Part shown: positions 60,891 through 64,000 of the stretch, in pieces
How positions within the stretch are numbered: position 1 is the first letter of the stretch
Layout: each line of letters starts with the position of its first letter
Assembly (NCBI RefSeq): GCF_003253745.1
Contig: NZ_MZXV01000032.1
Location: 372,001-436,000 of the forward strand
DNA from: Mesorhizobium kowhaii
GTDB lineage: Bacteria; Pseudomonadota; Alphaproteobacteria; Rhizobiales; Rhizobiaceae
DNA length: 64,000 bases
Reading direction: 5' to 3'
The notes under the pieces: model-generated
Database searches by the model: none
What the model was told of the DNA's origin: nothing
What the model saw: the letters and a program-made list of their open reading frames with translations, nothing else
Made by a program: the position numbers and the translations under genes

Positions 60891-61376
60891 TCAAAGTGTG
60901 AACGACCAGAACAGGCAGGCCAGCGTCGCCGCGGCGAAAACCACGAAGAACAGGCTGCGCAGCAGCACATTGCGGCGCAGCTCGTTCATGACGAAGTGGC
61001 AACCGACGATCGCCGCGGCAAACAGGAACCGCCAGTTCAGCAGCGCCCACACGGCGCTGCCCTGGCCGAAGGCCCATCTGGCGGCGAGGCAGCCGACAAT
61101 GGCCGCAAACAGCGCGATCACGGTCCAGAAGATCGCATCGGCGGCATTGGTGAGAACGATGCTGGCCGCCCTGATCGGCAAGATCATCATCAACAGCGCG
61201 CTGAAGAAATAGACTGCGGCAAGCGGAATGAACGTTCCGGGGTCGGCAATGCCGTCAAGGCGCCTGACGCCGATCGCGCCATAGGGATAGCCGTGCCTGG
61301 CCACAGCCAGGCTCAACGCCATGAGCAAGGCGGTCAGCACCGCGACCAATGCGAAGGATGTGAGGGCTTTGCTCAT
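60891..61376 (-). CDS. Small polytopic membrane protein, function unknown
   Basis: The 161-residue product has four to five hydrophobic helices (FALVAVLTALLMALSLAVA; FIPLAAVYFFSALLMMILP; IFWTVIALFAAIVGCLAA; FLFAAAIVGCHFV; LLRSLFFVVFAAATLACLFW). I do not recognise the family. It is convergent with soxG, 21 bases apart, and divergence or operon partners are not evident. Confidence 0.65.
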   Translation of the reverse strand: MSKALTSFALVAVLTALLMALSLAVARHGYPYGAIGVRRLDGIADPGTFIPLAAVYFFSALLMMILPIRAASIVLTNAADAIFWTVIALFAAIVGCLAARWAFGQGSAVWALLNWRFLFAAAIVGCHFVMNELRRNVLLRSLFFVVFAAATLACLFWSFTL

Positions 61377-61494
61377 GACGTTCCTGTACCAGACGAATCA
61401 GACAGGAACAGATGTAGCGGGCGGTCGTAAATTGCGCGTAAGCAAGATTACTCGCCACGCGGATTTCGATCGCGGCGCAATCCGCTGAAGCAGG

Positions 61495-62055
61495 CTACTC
61501 GGCGGCGATCCTGCCTGCCGAGCGGTTGGCCAGCACGAAGCCGACCTCGTCCACCGCCTGAGCCGCGCGCTTCAGGATCGCATCGGAGCGGAGCACGCCA
61601 TCAGTAAAATCCTTGTCGGCGGCGTAGACGGCGGTGGGCAGCGTGAAGGCCTCGAAGAAGCCGAACAGCGGCCGCAGCTGATGCTCGACGATCAAGGCGT
61701 GGCGCTCGCCGCCACCGGTCGCGGTCAACAGGATGGGCTTTCCCCGCAAGGCGGCCGGATCGATCAGGTCGAAGAAGTGCTTGAACAGGCCGGTGTAGCT
61801 GCCCTTGTAGGTCGGCGACCCGACGACGAGCACGTCGGCGGCGAGGACTTCCTCCAGGATTGCGCGCCCCTGGCTGTCGAGATCGCGGGCCCATCTTGCC
61901 GTGCCGAGCGACGAACCGAGATCCTCTACGTCATAGGTGCTCGCCGACAGGCCATGGCGGGCGGCGATGTCCCTGGTGACCAGATCGACGAAGGCGCGCG
62001 TCTTTGACGGCCGGGTGATGTTGCCGGAAAAGCCGACGACTGTTGGGTTTGACAT
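61495..62055 (-). CDS. NADPH-dependent FMN reductase (MsuE/SsuE-like)
   Basis: The 186-residue flavodoxin-fold protein has VVGFSGNITRPSKTRAFVDLV (phosphate-binding loop) and LVVGSPTYKGSYTGLFKHFFDLI, typical of SsuE/MsuE reductases that feed reduced FMN to two-component monooxygenases. It follows the SfnB-like gene by 64 bases, which fits a sulfonate or sulfone use pathway. ATG 62055 is the natural start. Confidence 0.82.
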   Translation of the reverse strand: MSNPTVVGFSGNITRPSKTRAFVDLVTRDIAARHGLSASTYDVEDLGSSLGTARWARDLDSQGRAILEEVLAADVLVVGSPTYKGSYTGLFKHFFDLIDPAALRGKPILLTATGGGERHALIVEHQLRPLFGFFEAFTLPTAVYAADKDFTDGVLRSDAILKRAAQAVDEVGFVLANRSAGRIAAE

Positions 62056-62119
62056 GGCAGTGGGCCTCTTGGATGGTCGAAGTTTTGATGTGGCGAGCCG
62101 CCCGCCCGCCGATGGGAAA

Positions 62120-63367
62120 TCAGCTCCAGGCGTGCAGCGGCGGGTTTTCGCCGTTGAGGAAATACTTGCCGAGGATGGAGTATTTCCAGCGCACCGGATC
62201 GTGCAGCGTGTGCGTGCGGGCATTGCGCCAGTGCCGGTCGAGATTGTGCTCGGCCAGCGTCGAGCGGGTTCCCGCCAGTTCAAACAGCTTGTTCGTGGCG
62301 GCGATGGCGATTTCGGTCGACAGGATCTTCGCCTCGGCGGTGACGATCTGCGCATGCGCCACCGTCTCCGTAGTCGGCTCGGCCACCGCCCGGTCGATTG
62401 CCAGGCCGGCCTTTTCCAGCAGCGCCTGCGCCGCGTGCAGGCGCAGCGTCAGGTCGCCGACGGCCTGGATGGTGTAGGGATCGTCCCAGGCATTGTCGAC
62501 GCCGCTGTCGATCCAGGCGCGGCTCTTGGTCCTGACGAAACTGACCGTCTCGTCGATCGCCGCCTGCGCGATGCCGGTGTCGACGGCCACCTGGATGATC
62601 TGGAAGATGGCGCCGTCGGCGGTCGGCCTGTCATAGCCCTTGTAGCCGGGCACCAGATGCGTCTTCGGCACCTTGACGTTGTCGATGATGACGGTGCCGG
62701 ACAGCGTCGTGCGCTGGCCGAAGCTCGACCAGTCGTCGATGACCGTCAGGCCGGGCGCGCCACGGTCGGCGATGGCATACCAGGCGCGACCCTCGTCATC
62801 GAGCGCCACGATCGGCACCAGATGAGCGAGCAGCGCTCCGGACGAATAGAATTTCCGGCCGTTGACGACCACATGATCGCCGGCATCGGTGAAGCGGGTC
62901 TCGAAATCGGCGGCACGCTTGGAGCCGAACTCGGAAAAGGCATTGCCGAACCGCGTGCCTTTCAGCACTTCGGCGAACAGCAGCTTCTGCTGATCCGCAT
63001 CCGACACGGTGCGGATGGCGGCGACGACGCCAAGATGGTTCTGCGCAATCTGGCCGATCGAGGAATCCGCCGCCGAAATGATCTCGATCACCCTGGCGAG
63101 CGTGGCGTAGGACAGTTCGGGACCACCAAATGCCTTCGGCACGTTGATCGACCACAGGCCGCTTTGCGAAAACGCATCGAGTTCGGCAACCGGCCAGATC
63201 CGCTCGCGGTCGCGCCGGGAGGAACCCTTGACGAATTCGACGGCGAGCGCGTGGGCGATGGCAATCGCCTCGGCGTCGTCCCTGATGATGTGCGCTGGTG
63301 CGGTTGGCCTTGCGACTGGCGGCACGGCAGCGGAGGCGTGGTCGGTCTTAACGGTCGAGACGGTCAT
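62120..63367 (-). CDS. SfnB-like acyl-CoA dehydrogenase-fold monooxygenase
   Basis: The 415-residue protein has an acyl-CoA dehydrogenase fold: GLWSINVPKAFGGPELSYATLARVIEIISAADSSIGQI (about residues 70-107), a middle beta domain (VVNGRKFYSSGALLAHL) and a helical C-terminus with RNARTHTLHDPVRWKYSILGKYFL, a pattern of SfnB/DszC-like flavin monooxygenases that cleave organosulfur compounds. The C-terminal HTLHDP motif separates them from true acyl-CoA dehydrogenases. The reduced flavin would come from the next gene. Confidence 0.83.
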   Translation of the reverse strand: MTVSTVKTDHASAAVPPVARPTAPAHIIRDDAEAIAIAHALAVEFVKGSSRRDRERIWPVAELDAFSQSGLWSINVPKAFGGPELSYATLARVIEIISAADSSIGQIAQNHLGVVAAIRTVSDADQQKLLFAEVLKGTRFGNAFSEFGSKRAADFETRFTDAGDHVVVNGRKFYSSGALLAHLVPIVALDDEGRAWYAIADRGAPGLTVIDDWSSFGQRTTLSGTVIIDNVKVPKTHLVPGYKGYDRPTADGAIFQIIQVAVDTGIAQAAIDETVSFVRTKSRAWIDSGVDNAWDDPYTIQAVGDLTLRLHAAQALLEKAGLAIDRAVAEPTTETVAHAQIVTAEAKILSTEIAIAATNKLFELAGTRSTLAEHNLDRHWRNARTHTLHDPVRWKYSILGKYFLNGENPPLHAWS

Positions 63368-63392
63368 TTCACTGCTCCTTCGGATTTTCGTT

Positions 63393-64000
63393 TCATGCAA
63401 CGGCATGGAGATGAGCTGATTTGGGAGTCGGCGATGCCTGTTGCCCGAGATAGAAGGCCCGCACATCCTCGCGCCGGCGAAGATCGGCAGCCGCGCCAGA
63501 GAGAACGGAGACGCCGTTTTCGAGCACCGTGGCGTGGTCGGCATAGCCAAGGGCGACCGCCGAGTTCTGCTCGGCGACCAGGATCGACAGGCCGGTCTCG
63601 CGGTTCAGCTTTCTGAGCGTCTGGAAAATGTCCTGGACGATGAGCGGCGCGAGCCCCATCGACGGTTCGTCGAGAACCAGCAGACGCGGACGCGACATCA
63701 GCGCCCGGCCGATGGCGGTCATCTGCTGCTCGCCGCCGGAGGTGAGACCGGACAAGGTTCGGCGCTTCTCCTTGAGACGGGGAAAATAACCGTAGATCCG
63801 CTCGAGATCCCCGTTGATCTCGGCGCGGCGGCCGCTGCGGCCGATGCCGCCGGCGACCAGATTTTCCTCGACGCTCAGGCTCTTGAAGCAGTGCCGGCCT
63901 TCCAGCACCTGCACCAGCCCGGCGCGCACCAGATCGCCCGGCTGGCGGCGTGACACATCGCTGCCTTCGTAGCGGATGGTGCCGGCGTTGACCTGGCCGC
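63393..64000 (-). CDS. LivF-like ABC transporter ATP-binding protein (partial)
   Basis: The gene runs off the right edge; 202 C-terminal residues are present. They include GRHCFKSLSVEENL, the signature LTSGGEQQMTAIGRALM and Walker B LLVLDEPSMGLAPLIVQDIF, followed by LVAEQNSAVALGYADHATVLENG, all typical of LivF. Walker A lies outside the window. Unusually, the signature reads TSGGEQQ. With the SfnB- and MsuE-like genes next to it, a branched-chain or organosulfur importer is possible. Confidence 0.88.
   Translation of the reverse strand, partial: GQVNAGTIRYEGSDVSRRQPGDLVRAGLVQVLEGRHCFKSLSVEENLVAGGIGRSGRRAEINGDLERIYGYFPRLKEKRRTLSGLTSGGEQQMTAIGRALMSRPRLLVLDEPSMGLAPLIVQDIFQTLRKLNRETGLSILVAEQNSAVALGYADHATVLENGVSVLSGAAADLRRREDVRAFYLGQQASPTPKSAHLHAVA

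Noticed and set aside
62120..63367. Ordinary fatty-acid acyl-CoA dehydrogenase
   Set aside because: The C-terminal HTLHDP region and the adjacent FMN reductase fit SfnB/DszC-like monooxygenases better.

Overview
The window looks like chromosomal DNA of a Rhizobiales alphaproteobacterium, most likely Mesorhizobium. It is uniformly GC-rich, carries an exopolysaccharide cluster whose gene order parallels the succinoglycan (exo) cluster of Sinorhizobium, contains interspersed palindromic repeats of rhizobial type, and has typical rhizobial catabolic operons (sarcosine oxidase, acetone carboxylase, ProU-type and Liv-type ABC transporters). No rRNA, tRNA, insertion sequence or CRISPR array was seen. 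Assignments rest on reading translated sequences and remembered family features, not on database searches.

Layout. (1) 1-3.7 kb: two tandem secreted DUF2259 proteins, then propionyl-CoA synthetase. (2) 3.7-35.2 kb: exopolysaccharide region. It holds a membrane acyltransferase, exoP, exoN, exoO, exoM, exoA, exoL, a flippase (exoT-like), a phosphoribosyltransferase-HAD fusion, a GT4 glycosyltransferase, a GMC oxidoreductase with a small Tat-type partner, UDP-glucose dehydrogenase, a GH16 glycanase (exoK), an exoU-like glycosyltransferase, exoX, exoY, exoF and exoQ. (3) 23.0-30.6 kb, inside that region between the exoU-like gene and exoX: a complete lasso-peptide cluster. Its parts are a 50-residue precursor (24680-24832), a PqqD-like recognition protein (B1), a transglutaminase-like leader protease (B2), an asparagine-synthetase-like cyclase (C), an HPr-kinase-like kinase, an ABC exporter (D) and a divergent nucleotidyltransferase. 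(4) 35.3-39.5 kb: glycine betaine/proline-type ABC transporter with a double-length permease. (5) 39.6-48.2 kb: two short-chain dehydrogenases, acetone carboxylase (gamma, alpha, beta), a divergent LuxR-type regulator, a permease remnant and an IclR regulator. (6) 48.4-53.3 kb: glucoamylase-like protein, flavin disulfide reductase, glycosyltransferase and DUF1349 protein. (7) 53.3-54.8 kb: a 29-bp tandem palindromic repeat and an aldehyde dehydrogenase. (8) 55.1-60.9 kb: TetR regulator and soxBDAG, with a frameshift in soxA. (9) 60.9-64 kb: a membrane protein, an FMN reductase, an SfnB-like flavin monooxygenase and the 3' part of a LivF-like ATPase.

How the parts work together. ExoN and Ugd supply UDP-sugars. 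ExoY starts the lipid-linked repeat unit; ExoA, L, M, O and U and the GT4 enzyme extend it; the acyltransferase decorates it; the flippase, ExoQ, ExoP and ExoF flip, polymerise and export it; ExoK trims it; ExoX restrains ExoY. The lasso operon should make a 24-residue peptide with a Gly1-Asp9 macrolactam ring and a C-terminal Ser that the kinase may phosphorylate. Short dyads of the form TGC(A/G)NTGCA, or the related TTGCTGCAYCGCAACAT, lie in six intergenic regions of the exo cluster and lasso promoter, so the lasso peptide may share regulation with the exopolysaccharide.
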